A DNA stretch of 64,000 bases from Ichthyophis bannanicus. Lineage: Eukaryota; Chordata; Amphibia; Gymnophiona; Ichthyophiidae. A model generated the notes under the pieces. That model saw only the letters and a list, made by a program, of their open reading frames with translations, did not search any database and was not told the origin of the DNA. Location of the stretch: positions 114,744,778-114,808,777 of the forward strand of contig CM066043.1 in NCBI GenBank assembly GCA_033557465.1, read 5' to 3'. This document shows positions 21,051 to 32,700 of this stretch, piece by piece. The position numbers and the translations under genes are program-made. Position 1 is the stretch's first letter; every line of letters starts with the position of its first letter.

Positions 21051-21869
21051 TAATCTGCAAAGGGGAGACAACTAGAAGAGACAGTGCAACCCCACAGGCA
21101 TAAATATGGAGGGGCAGAAAAATTAAACTACAGAAGCCCAATATGTGCACAGTTGGGGGTAGGGGCATCAGGTTTGGGATGACAGTGTAAGGGGGCCTTC
21201 CCAAAGTGCCTTTCTGTATTTAAATTTAGTCAAAATAGTCTGTTCCTTCCTATTTTAAAGTACATTTCTGTAAAGAAACTTACCACAAAACACTTAGAAT
21301 CCATTCTAAAGCGCTTAGGCTTACAGGTATATGCCATGTAGTGAAGTGATCATAGACGGAACAAGTCAACACTCCCTTCCCTCTCTTTTGTTGAGGTTCC
21401 TATGCCCCATTTCCCTATCCTGTTAACTAGTTTCATCAGCCCTAGCCATTCACCCGCCTTGCATAGCCCATCAATCTCCCTTTCTCCAGACCGGTAAGAA
21501 GTACTATTCTCAGACAGTCACTCTCTGGCCCACCCCAGGGGCAGCCCAAGGGGGGGGGGGGGTGGTGCAGAAATTCAATGCAGAGATTCATTTGCATAAA
21601 TATTTGCATAATGTTAACATGCACTTCTAGTAAACATGCCTCTTAATGAGTGTCTGGATAAAAGAAATCTGGTAGTCTTTCATGTTACTATATTCCAGTA
21701 CCAACCACCAGGCCCATTAGGAAGTATTATAAACACTACCCATTTAGAACCCATAGCAAACCTACCATATCATAACAGCTCTACCAGGACTTACAAAGCA
21801 CCAAACCCTACCTATCAAAAAGCAACACTGCAAATACTAAACAAATACATCTCACTAGGGGGGAAAAAA
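21051..21869. other. Intergenic sequence, no gene seen
   Basis: This lies between the PNLDC1 promoter and the next CR1. It contains a G-run at about 21550-21561. No exon or RNA gene is recognised. The A/C-rich piece 21690-21860 looks like a LINE-derived strand but has no clear motif. Confidence 0.4.
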
Positions 21870-22985
21870 ACAACTGGGACTGTCAAATAGGCCATGTGCT
21901 CTTTTTCTGTCATCATGTTTCTGTCTAGTCTGCCCTTCCATATTGACAACTACAACAGTCCCCTTTTTTCCTTTAGAGATCCTCTGTTTGTCCCATGCTT
22001 TTTTGAATTCAGTTACTGTCCTCATCTCTACCACCTCCACTGGGAGACTATTCCATAGATCCACCACTCTTTCTGTAAAGAAATATTTCCACATATCACT
22101 CCTGCAGCTATCCCCTTTCACCCTCATCCCATGTCCCCTCATAGCAGTACTTGCTTTCAATTGGAAGAGGCTCTCCCCCTGTGCATTTATGCCACAGAGG
22201 TATTTAAACATCTCAATCATATCACCTCTATCCCACCTTTCCTCTAAGGTGTACATATTAAGATCCTTAAGTCTGTCCTCATGTGCTTTATAATGAAGAC
22301 CACTAACCATTTTAGTAGCCACCCTCTGTACCGACTCCATCCTGTTTATATCCTTTTGAAGGTGCAGTCTCCAGCATTGCACACTATACTCCAAATGAGG
22401 TCGCACCAAAGACTTATACAGAAGCATTATCACCTCCTTTTTTCGGCTAGCCATTCCTCTCCGTATGTACCCAAGCATCCTAGCTTTTGCTGTTGCCTTT
22501 TCTACCTGTTTAGCTACTTTAAGATCATCAGACACAACCACACCTAGGTCCCGCTCTTCTTTAGTGGACAAAAGTACTTCACCCCCTATACTATATTGCT
22601 CCCTTGGATTGCTGCAGCCCAAATGCATGACCTTGCCATTTTTTTTAACATTAAATCCCAGCTGCAAAATTCTAGGCCATTCTTCAAGCTTAGCTAGATC
22701 CCTCCTCATGTTATCTACACCTTCCTGGCTGTCTGTTCTAATGCAGATTTTGGTATCATCCGCAGAGGCAAACCTTACCCGACAGCCCTTCCACTACATC
22801 ACTAACAAAGGTGTTAAAAAGAATCAGACCAAGGACAGATCCCTGGGGCACACCACTGGTAACTTCCTTCTCCTCAGAGTGAGCTCCATTTACCTGTACT
22901 CTTTGTCGCCTCCCATTCAACCAATTTCTAACCCAAGCAGTAACTTTAGTGGTCCATCTCTAGGGTGCTCAGTTTGTTTAGAAGC
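21870..22985 (-). mobile_element. CR1 LINE, second subfamily
   Basis: The minus strand carries the end of the RT and the whole C-terminal domain: [95 protein letters not shown] and [20 protein letters not shown]. The frame is open for 284 codons up to 21855. The tail (TGGAGGGGCAGACTAGACAG-like region into AAAAAGAGCACATGGCC) differs from the 12-kb CR1, so it is a separate subfamily. It is 5'-truncated. Confidence 0.85.
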
Positions 22986-23639
22986 TACATGAACAGAATA
23001 CCTCAGTTTGATTACATGCAGAACATAGACCATCACCACACAAAGAACAAGGGATCACAATTTAGAATAGGAAGATAAAAATTAAATTGGGAACCCCAAA
23101 AGCCAAACATGAAATGTACAACACTGGAGAAATAAAACTATAAATCAATTTCCTCTTGAACTAAACAAAAACAAAGTTGTTAGCAATACACACTTCCCAG
23201 ACCTGACATATTCCAGTTAATAAATTCAAAATAAAAAGTATTTTATACCTTTTTTGTTTGGGCATTTTATTTTTCAGTTGCAATTGCTCCACTTCTGTTT
23301 TCTTTGTGTCTTCTGAAAGCTGTCCATTTGTCCTTTCTTCTCTCTTCTAGTTTTTTTTCCATTCTCTCTCTATATCTGCTTTAACATACTGATCTTCCCC
23401 CTTTTGCTCTTTCTCCCATTTCTTTCTTTATTCCTTTTATCATCCACTCAAATTTTCACCCTTCCATTCTCATTCCCCACTTATTCTCCTAATACCCAAC
23501 CAAGAGTAAATTTTTCTTCCCTCCCACACAAAATCTTTTCCCCTCTGCATCCCCATTCCCCATCTAGTCCTCCCCCCAAATCAGCTCCCTTCTAGTTCTA
23601 GATCCACCCAGCATCCGCTCCCTTCTAGTCCCATTCTCC
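22986..23639. other. Intergenic AT-rich then pyrimidine-rich sequence
   Basis: There is no coding signal. From about 23250 the plus strand becomes C/T-rich and grades into the repeat array that follows. Confidence 0.4.
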
Positions 23640-23900
23640 CATGCCCCATCAGCCCACTTCCAATCATATTCCAGCCCCCATCAGCCCATTTCCAGTCCAA
23701 GCTGCCCCCCATCACAGCCCATTTCCAGTCCTATTCTAGCCCCCTTCAGCCCGTTTCCAAAGCTCCCCTCATCAGCTTTTTTTCCAGTCCTATTCCATTT
23801 CCCCATCAGCCCATTTCCAATTCTAGCCCCATCAGTCATTTCCAGTCCAAGCTTCCCCCCCCCCCATCAGCCCATTTCCAGTCCTAGCCCCCCCCCCCCT
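23640..23900. repeat. Degenerate minisatellite, unit about 35-40 bp
   Basis: Variants of CCCATCAGCCCATTTCCAGT followed by CCTATTCTAGCC or CCAAGCTGCC recur about seven times, with C-runs of varying length. The units are diverged and length-variable. Confidence 0.75.
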
Positions 23901-24429
23901 GCTGATAAGCCCCGCATGAGGCCCTGGCTCCCTCTGCACAGCCGCCAGCGTGAAGATGGCAGCTGTTTCAGTGAAGCACGCTGAATGCTGGGAAAGGTTA
24001 AAAGGGCAAAAGGGCATTTCCTGGCACTCACATGCTTCACAGAAACAGCCGCCAGCATGAGGGAAAACACTTCATGTTGGCGGCTGTGCACATGAAGTCA
24101 GAGCCTCGCACGGACTTCCCCCGACTCCCTCTGCAGCAGTCCATTGTGTATGAAATTCGCACAGGGCCCTTCCACCACCATTCCTTCCTTGTTTGCTGCT
24201 GCACTAAAATGTGCCACCACAGTTTCCCTCCATCTGCTGCTGGAGTCCTCAGGTTTCTGCTAGGTCAAGTCCTTTTGTTCTTGTTGATGCTGTTTCTGCT
24301 CTCCAGGATGGGGCCAGGCCGGGATTCCTCTCTTTATGCCTCCACCATCACTAAGGTCCGCTTACCTTTTCACTGCAAGGACCAGCCACACTTGTTATGC
24401 TTCCCAGTTCTCCACTTTTTCATTCTAGG

Positions 24430-24600
24430 GCTGTTCTCAGGGCTGGCTCAACCACTAGGCGATTGCCTAAGGCAGCAACCTCTGGACGGCAGCAAAAGCA
24501 GGCCATTCAAAGCTAAATAATAGATTTTGACAGCCAGAGGGGGTGTAAAGTTTGAGGTTTGCCAAGGGCTCCTGGAATAATAGGGCCCTGCTACAGTCCT
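24430..24600 (+). repeat. Unnamed dispersed repeat
   Basis: The sequence GGGCTGGCTCAACCACTAGG then GATTGCCTAAGGCAGCAACC recurs in diverged form at about 19790 and 52170, and inverted near 44300-44510. No family name can be given from sequence alone. Confidence 0.55.
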
Positions 24601-24925
24601 CCCTCCTTTCTCTCAGCAGCTGCAGGGCTGCAGTTTCCGATGGAATTGGCAGTTCTCAGTCCCGCACACAACTGCTCCATAGACTTCTCATTTCTGTTTG
24701 CAGCAGCGTGAAGAACTGAGAGATCTGGCACTAATCCAGAGGTAAAAGAGAAGGGAGCATAACTCTGCAATTCCAGAGTCCACAAACAGAAATGAGAAGA
24801 GATGGCTGAAAAGGTATATAGTCTGTCTTCATAATTTAATGTTAATTGAAAAATTCTCTCCTTTGTTAATGAAGGGATACAAATTTTTCAGGTATTTGTT
24901 CTGTAAAGGCTTTCTTTTTTTGTTG

Positions 24926-25110
24926 TGTGCAACTGACTCTTGGCAACCTACCCCCTAGGTTTTTTGGCAAGGTGTGTCCAGAAGTAGATTGCCAGGCCTT
25001 TCTTCCACACAGTACTGTATGCCTGCAGCACCTGGTATTCTAAGATAGTGTCCTATCCAGGCCTGACCATGCTTAGCTTCTGAGATGAAACAAGGCTGAG
25101 CTCACTGCCG
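24926..25110 (-). repeat. 5S rRNA-derived SINE
   Basis: On the minus strand a 5S-like head (reverse complement of CAGGCCTGACCATGCTTAGC then TTCTGAGAT; 5S rRNA has AGCTAAGCAGGGTCGGGCCTG) is joined to a core that reads, on the plus strand, TTTTTTGGCAAGG ... GTAGATTGCCAGGCC. This is the layout of SINE3/DeuSINE-type elements. A better preserved copy is at 51600-51800. Confidence 0.75.
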
Positions 25111-25149
25111 CAATAAAGGCTTTCTAGGCTAGGCCTTATATGAAGGATT

Positions 25150-25350
25150 TTTTTTTTCTCCAGGTGACCCAGCTGCCTCTGGGTTTTCTTGGCAATGTAT
25201 CACGGAGGTAGATTGCCAGGCTCTTTTTTTCCCCAAGGGATGGAGGGTAAAGTGACTTGCCCAAGGTCACAAAGAGTACCAGTGGGAATCAAACTGTTGA
25301 CCTTCTAGGGATTAGGCAGTTCCTTTCACCACTAGGTGGCTACTCCATTC
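25150..25350 (-). repeat. tRNA-derived SINE carrying the same core
   Basis: The plus strand shows the same core (GTTTTCTTGGCAATG ... GTAGATTGCCAGGC), here followed by the reverse complement of the tRNA-type SINE (AAGTGACTTGCCCAAGGTCA, AGTGGGAATCAAACTG). The core is thus joined to a tRNA-type head rather than to 5S. Confidence 0.65.
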
Positions 25351-26499
25351 CTTATATGTTCATATTATATATTTGAGGGACCCGTGATGCAGACGTATTT
25401 TTCAAAACACGGCTGTGTCGGGCAGTTTTATGGTAGTGCTTAATAAAGCTTCTATAATTTAGGTTCAAGACTATACTCCTCTTTGGCCATCTCCACTCAT
25501 TTCTGTTTTTAACCAAAATGGCTTCCTCCTGCTGCAACAGATTAAAGAGATATGCACCCATCATTTAAGGGTTTTTTTTATTTTATTTTTTCTAGTCATT
25601 GATCTCCCAGCAAGGAAACTGAGGACAGCTGACAACTTTACTGTATATCCCATATTTCTATTTGCTAAGTAAACATGCTTTCAATGTCTCTCTCCTATTC
25701 CTGCTGTTTGTACAATACTGATGTCTACGTGTAATTTGAACTGCTTGGAACGTGATGATTGGTGACAACAGAAACATTTAAATCAATAAAGCCCTGGCTC
25801 ACAAATTTTGGGTTGCAGTGGCACTATTCTCAGAACCAGACCTAAATAGGGATACAGCATTTTCACCTGCTACTGGCTTGCGACTGATCAAATTCTCGTG
25901 GAATGCAGGGATTTCAACCACTTTCCAGCAAGTGCTTTTCTATGTCCCTGTTCCTCTGCGCTTACCTGTATTTATCCATCAACATCAGTTTCTTAAGAAA
26001 CGTACTGCAAGATCTTCCTCTCCAAAAGGTAGCTGTAAACACGTTTCTAACATATCAAACCTTCTCTACACCTGGAGGAATTCTGCCTACACTGTAATGA
26101 AGACTTTAACAGACTTCATGTTCCCCACAGTATTTGTTTTCTCACGGAACTTGTGAAGAGCGACATGGTACCCTTTTCTACTCTACCTGTTCCCCCAATA
26201 TTTGCTTCATGCTGCTCTCAAGGTTTCCCTGGAGAGCAAGTTCCCGAGGCGAGAATGACATGGAGTAAGGGATGGACAGAGTGGCACAGATTTTATAAAT
26301 ACTATGCACAGAATTCCTCAGAGTAGAAATTCTGATGCTGTAGCCATAATTTAAGGCAGCAAGGCCCTCTGATATTCTTAAACTGGGCCAGTCACCAGCA
26401 CAACCACACAGACATCCAAAACAGTTCATTCTTAGCTAATGACCTAATTCCAGTAAAAAAACAGGAAACTGATATCACCTTCAATGTTGTGGGCTTTTT
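25351..26499. other. Intergenic sequence downstream of MRPL18
   Basis: No exon, RNA gene or element is recognised. Composition is AT-rich with a poly-T/A tract near 25570-25590. Confidence 0.4.
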
Positions 26500-26519
26500 A
26501 ATTCAAATACAAACTTGCT

Positions 26520-26525
26520 TTTATT
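26520..26525 (-). terminator. MRPL18: MRPL18 poly(A) signal AATAAA
   Basis: The minus strand has AAAAAATAAAAGCAAG, 118 bp after the MRPL18 stop, the expected place for the polyadenylation hexamer of a short 3' UTR. A cleavage site near 26500 is inferred. Confidence 0.7.
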
Positions 26526-26643
26526 TTTTATATATAAATTCATATGCCATACTAAAAACAACACCACTTTGACTGATGTACAGCACAGCCACTTTCTCCT
26601 CTTCTTGCTCAGTGCCTGTAAAAGGAGCGCTGTACGCTGAATC

Positions 26644-26715
26644 TCACTGGTAGATACGTCGGGGCTCTCCCAGTACAATCCCTCCCTCCTTCATCGCGTT
26701 TCGGAATCGCTGCAC
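26644..26715 (-). CDS. MRPL18: MRPL18 exon 4 (terminal coding exon)
   Basis: It reads [20 protein letters not shown] then IYQ and TGA. Human ends ...[23 protein letters not shown]. The acceptor is CTGACAG with a good branch-like TTCTAATGA 20-25 bp upstream and a weak pyrimidine tract. It starts on a whole codon. Confidence 0.93.
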   Translation of the reverse strand: MQRFRNAMKEGGIVLGEPRRIYQ

Positions 26716-29700
26716 CTGTCAGGTCAACCCATCATTAGAAAAGATGCACAAATATAGGATTCTCAAAAAAAACACAAATATTTTGAAGAGAAGACCATTA
26801 TTTAAGATAGAAAAGCATTACAGTCACACTACAACAGCGATATAAAAGGGGAGACAAGAGCAACAGGGGGCTAGGGCTCGGGGAGGTTAAAGGTTGTCTG
26901 GAAGAGGTGGGTCTAAAGGAGGGATGTGAACTTTTTACAGGAGGGTTCAAGCCGCAAGGTCACAGGTAGGAGTTCCAGAGGGCAGGATCAAGGAAGTAAG
27001 AGCTGAGGTGTAGGTGCGTTTCAATCGAGCAGCTTTTTAAGCAAGCACAGAAATCCGGACCCTGCTGTCAAGAGACTGAAGACAGATGGTCTCCCTCCAC
27101 TCTGCATATCAACCAAGAAAACAAATGGCTGAACAGCCATAAGTTTTGCTGATAAAATTACAAAGAGCATTCTTCGGTCTAGCCTCACTGTCAAACACAG
27201 GAGGTGCCCATTTGCCCGTGATATTTGATACGATGCAATTTCCAAGAAGGGCATTTCTATAGATTTAATGATCTGTACAGCTGGTTCCTTCCCTCTCACA
27301 GGGATGCTGCAATAAAGAATATGTGGCTTTGTGCAGAATTTAGCACATTTTCTGTGCACAAGTTGCTGCAGTTTTGCCACCGCCCAATGCAAAAAGGGGT
27401 TTTGTGCACAAGTTAACTGTGCATGTGCACTTAAGTGCGTTTCAAAGATTTGTATATGAAGGTATTAGCTTTAAATGCAGATGAGAAAGTGTGCAGAAGA
27501 CCCAAAGGCTGACTACTAGGCTGCTTTTTTTTTTTTTTTTTAACTGCTGGGGCTTTCATGCCAGGTCTAAAGAGAAGTAAATGGTTAGCTTATTCTTCTG
27601 CAGTGAGCTTTAGTGGAGATTTCATGCCCGTTATCTTTACTGTGAACATGAAGTACTGCAACTTTCTTCTGGCTTTGTTGAAGTGGAAGGGTAAAAATAA
27701 AAAGGCAGGGTCAAGGATCTGAAGGGGAGGTATGCTGGAACAATCAGTGTTATGTGCATATTCTGGATGCTATATTGCACATAACACAGTTCCATGTTTC
27801 TGCACAGAATAATATTGATGTTTATGTCCATGTCCTCAGTCCTGAACTGTTGACATAATAAACATCAATATTCTGTGTAGAAATATATCATTGTTTATGT
27901 GGAGAATAATATTCCAGAACATGCACACAAGTGCTGATACAATTTTTTTGTGCACAAGACACTGATACTGCAGACCCAGGCATCCTATACCCACATCAGC
28001 ACAAATCTTTTGTGCATAACTTATCTGCATACTATTTGGTTACTGCTTGGGGAGCAAAATGTTGTGTTATGCTTGCATTAGGGAAAAGTGTGCTGAGCTT
28101 TAGTGCATGGTTCTAATGGAAGGTGACTGCATCAGCCCCACAATGCGGGACTGAGGGACTAGCATGGCCTGCATAGGATTTAGCAGACACAAAACATTTT
28201 CACAGAGTGCATGATATCTCATGATTAACAGGCACAGTGGATGAAGAAACACCTGTTACGCTCATCAGAAAGCATCTTCTCCCCTCGTCATAGCCTTTAG
28301 AGCAGGAGTTCCCAAAAGTGCCTCCCAGCCAGATGGATTTTCAGGATATCCACAATGAATATGCATGAGAGAGATTTGCACCTGCCCTCACTGTATGCAA
28401 ATCTCTCATGCATATTCATTATGGATAGCCAGAAAACCCAACTGGCTGGGGAGGCCTCAGGACGGGTTTGGGAAAGCCTTTCTAGAGCAGGGATTCTCAA
28501 CTCAGTCCTCGAGACATACCTAGCTAGTCTGATTTTCAGGATAACCCATGCCATTTTGAATTCAGTCATTGTATTTGCTCCCCACCACCTCCATCAGGAG
28601 GGCATTCCATGCATCCACCACCCTTTCAGTGAAAAAGTATTTTCTGATTTTGCTTTTAAAAAGTTTACCGCCTTTCAGCTTCATCATATGCCCTCTAGTT
28701 TTACAGCTTCCCCTTCTTTGAAAAAGGTTTGATACAGACTTTTATATACATAAAGGGTATCCTATATCCCCTGTTCCTCCTCTCCTTTAGGGTATACATA
28801 TTTAGGTCTTCTGGCGCAGGCTTCAAATCACTTTGGTCGCCTTCCTCTGAACCATTTCAAGTCTTATGTGCTTTGTAAGATATGAATATTGTGTCCAGAA
28901 CTGAACACAATACTCCAAGTGAGGCCTCACCCATGACTTGTACAGAGGCATTAATACCTCTTCTTTTCTAGTTATTCCTCTCTATATGCAGCACAGCATC
29001 CTTCTGGCTTTAGCTATCAACACTAGCACTCCAAGGCCCCTCTCCCGGTCTGCACACCAACCTTTCTCCCCCTATTGCATACGATTCCTTTGGATGCAGA
29101 GATCCAAAGGAATTGTATATGGAGGGCTAGTATCTGAAGATCTCAAGGTGCGAGACAAGGCGACAGCCAAAGCCAGAAGGATGTTGGGCTGCATACAGAG
29201 AGGAATAACCAGCAGAAAGGAAGAGGTATTAATGCCCCTGAACAAGTCATTGGTAAGGCCTCGCCTGGAGTATTGTGTTCAGTTTTGGAGACTGTATCTC
29301 ACAAAGGATATAAAAAGACTTGAAATGATTCAGAGGAAGGCAACCAAAATGATTTGGAGCCTTTGCCAGAAGGCATATGAGAAGAGACTTGAAGACCTAC
29401 ATATGTATACCTAGAGGAGAGGAGGGATAGGGGAAATATGATGCCTTTTAAGTAATTAAAAGTCTGTATCAATAAGCAAACCAACCCTTTTCAAAGAAGG
29501 GAAAGCTATAAAACTAGAAGGCATTCGATAAAGTTGCAAGGAGGTAAACTTAAAAGCAACATCAGGAAATACTTTTTCACGGAAAGGGTGGTGGATGCTT
29601 GGAATGCCCTCCCGATAGAGGTGGTGGGGGCAAATACAGTGACGGAATTCAAAATGGCATGGGACAGACACAGTGGATCTCTCCTATAGCAAGAGGATGA

Positions 29701-32700
29701 AATCAAAGCAAACAAATATCTTAATAGAGAGGTGGGAGGCTGACCTGCGCTGAGCAGCAGGTACAACCCTAAACAGAGGCAGGGGGGGGGGGGTGACCTG
29801 CACAGAGCTGCAGTTACAATCACTGTAGCCACCTTACTGGGCAGACTAGATGGACCTTATCTGCCGTCATACACTATGTATGTTACTATGAATATGCATG
29901 AGAGAGATTTGCATTCAAAGGAGGCGGTGAATGCAAATCTCTCATATGCATATTCATTGTGGTTATTCTAACAAGCCTGACTGGCTTAAGAAGCCCTGCT
30001 CTGGAGGATTCTGGAGCACACAGACAGCAACAGACCACAAGAAGCAAGCCTCTGACTCACCACATGCACAGCATGTGATTGAAACAAGCCTAACAAGTCA
30101 TATTTGTTAAATGTAAACAAAGATACTTTTGTTAATGGTACAATGCTCTGCGACACTCTGCGGCCCGGCTCCATCCCTCTCAGACACACACTAGGTGAAA
30201 TTGTAAGGCGAAGTTGAAAAATAGTGTACTGAAAAGGCGTAAGCTAAATCCCAGTAAATGAATACAATTTACTGCCTTATATTTCCATGTCAACTACATG
30301 ACCTACAGTACAGGGGCACGTATGTACATATTCAAACATAGCAACAGATGGGGGATCATGTATATATTGTACTTCATTTGAAATGTTCTACCACTTTGAT
30401 GTCTGAACTCGAAAGGCAGTACAGCAAATCCTTAAAGATATTAGACTAAATATTACAAAAAGACAACGGAGACAGTTTAAAAAGAAAAAAAACACTTGCC
30501 CCCTCATGGTTGAATTTCTGGGGGATGACATTGAACACCATGAAGCTGATACCTGCCTCCAGGCAGCGTTGCACCAACACATGCCCCACGTTCTCACTGG
30601 CTGCGGCATCCCGGGTGCTGTAGAGGTGTCTCTTCACAGCCCATTCGCGCGTAGAGGCAGACACAACCACGTGGCCATCACAGTGCTCCACAAAGGCTGC
30701 CACGTGGTTCTGGGTGCGTTCAAAGTGTAACCTGTCCAGACAGGAGATGCACTGAAACAATGGGCAGGAGGTAGTCACTGAAGCATGGCTAATATTTTGT
30801 GAATGGCTGATTCAGAAAAAAGAAAAAAGTGGAGGCTAGCACTGTAAAGACAGCTTTAGAAGCACTGACTGCCTCAAAGACACTGAATGCTGGCTATGAC
30901 GTTGAAAGAGGTGCGACATTTATGAGTTTGAAGACTGTCATCATAAATCAATGGGCTCCATAAGACATGGTCCCCAGGCATATCCAAAATAATTAAAGGT
31001 CACAGCAGTAAAAGACTGTAAATACAGTGAAATTCTAGCCTCCTGTCCCACTGGGAATGTGGGCACCCCCGCCCCCACTCCTCAGACCATGGACCTTGCA
31101 CTACTTTACTTATTTTATGACATTTTCTTTTATATCATGAATCTTACATTCTTGGAGGTTTACAAATAATAGACTGGTAGCAAATATACATTCAAACACG
31201 TAAACCAACAGTGATCATGTCACCACCTATACTACTTATTGCGGTATTCGCTTGATGCAATAAACATGTTCTAAGTTTATGTATAAACTGTTTATAATCC
31301 ATTTCTAACTGTACTACATCAGATAAAAGATTCCATAATTTGGGACCAATAATAGATATCGCTCTGTTCCTGGTACTACTCTGTCTAGTCACATGCAACG
31401 AAGGAAAGTTTCATAATTCCTGTCCATGCGATCTCTTACCCTGAAAAGAGATCCTCACATAAAACTTGTTCGACCTTATCCAGATCCCTCTCCTTTCCCC
31501 CTCCGCTCTCCCGTTCTCACGTGCCCTATGGAACACATGCTCAGTCTTCAACAAACTTCCTTTCATTCACGATCTCTTCATCTCTAATGCGCTACACCTT
31601 CTTGCCCTAACTGAGACCTGGCTCCACCCTGACAATACCGCATCATCGCTGCTCTCTGTCACGGGGGCTACCAGTTCTCCCATACACCTCGACCTACTGG
31701 TTGCGGTGGTGGTGTTGGGCTGCTACTTTCTCCCTCCTGCCAATTCCAACCCCTCCTGTTGCCTCAGTCACACTCCTCCCTCTCTTTTGAACTCCTCTCC
31801 ATTCGCCTCTCCACACCACTTCCCCTCTGCGTAGCTGTTATATCGCCCTCCTGACAAATCCAAATCGACCTTCCTCACCGATTTCGACTCCTGGCTCTCT
31901 GCCTTCCTAGATCCCTCTTCCCCCACTCTTATTCTTGGCGATTTTAACATTCACGTCAATAACCCCTCTGATCCCCATGCTTTAAAGTTCCTCGCCCTCA
32001 CCTCCTCGTTTGACCTCCAACTTTGCTCCACTGCCCCCACCCACCTACACAGCCACTGCCTTGACCTAATACTCTTCTCTAATTCCTCTCCCTCAAACAT
32101 CCGCAACTCAATCCTCCCCTCATCTGACCATCACCTTTTAACTTTTAAATCTTCAGCTTCCGCTGTTCCAACCTCGCCCCATCTCCTCCGACCTATTTAG
32201 AAACCTCCATAACATTGATCCCTTAACCCTCTCCTCCACCATTTCTCCATCTCTTTCCCTCATTATGTCCTCCAAGTCTGTCGATGAGGCAGTATCCTCT
32301 TATAATCTTGCATTATCCTCAGCTCGCGACACTCTTGCCCCACCCATCCACGTCCTGTCAGACGATCTGCTCCCCAGCCCTGGCTTTCATCCACAACCCA
32401 CTATCTATACACCTGTGCCCGTTCTGCTGAACGTGCTTGGTCCAAATCCCGCTCCCCAGAAGACCTTCTACACTTCAAATTCATGCTTGGCTCCTTCCAA
32501 TCAGCCATAGCACTTGCCAAACAAGACTACTACATCCATCTGACCAACTCCCTTGCCTCTGACCCTCGCCACCTCTTTAATACCCTCAACTCTCTCAAGG
32601 CACCCCCGCCCCCTGTCCCGCCCCCCCTTTCTGCCCAAACCCTAGCTGACTACTTCCATGACAAAGTCCACAAGATCACCCTCCAATTCCCCACCCCAAT

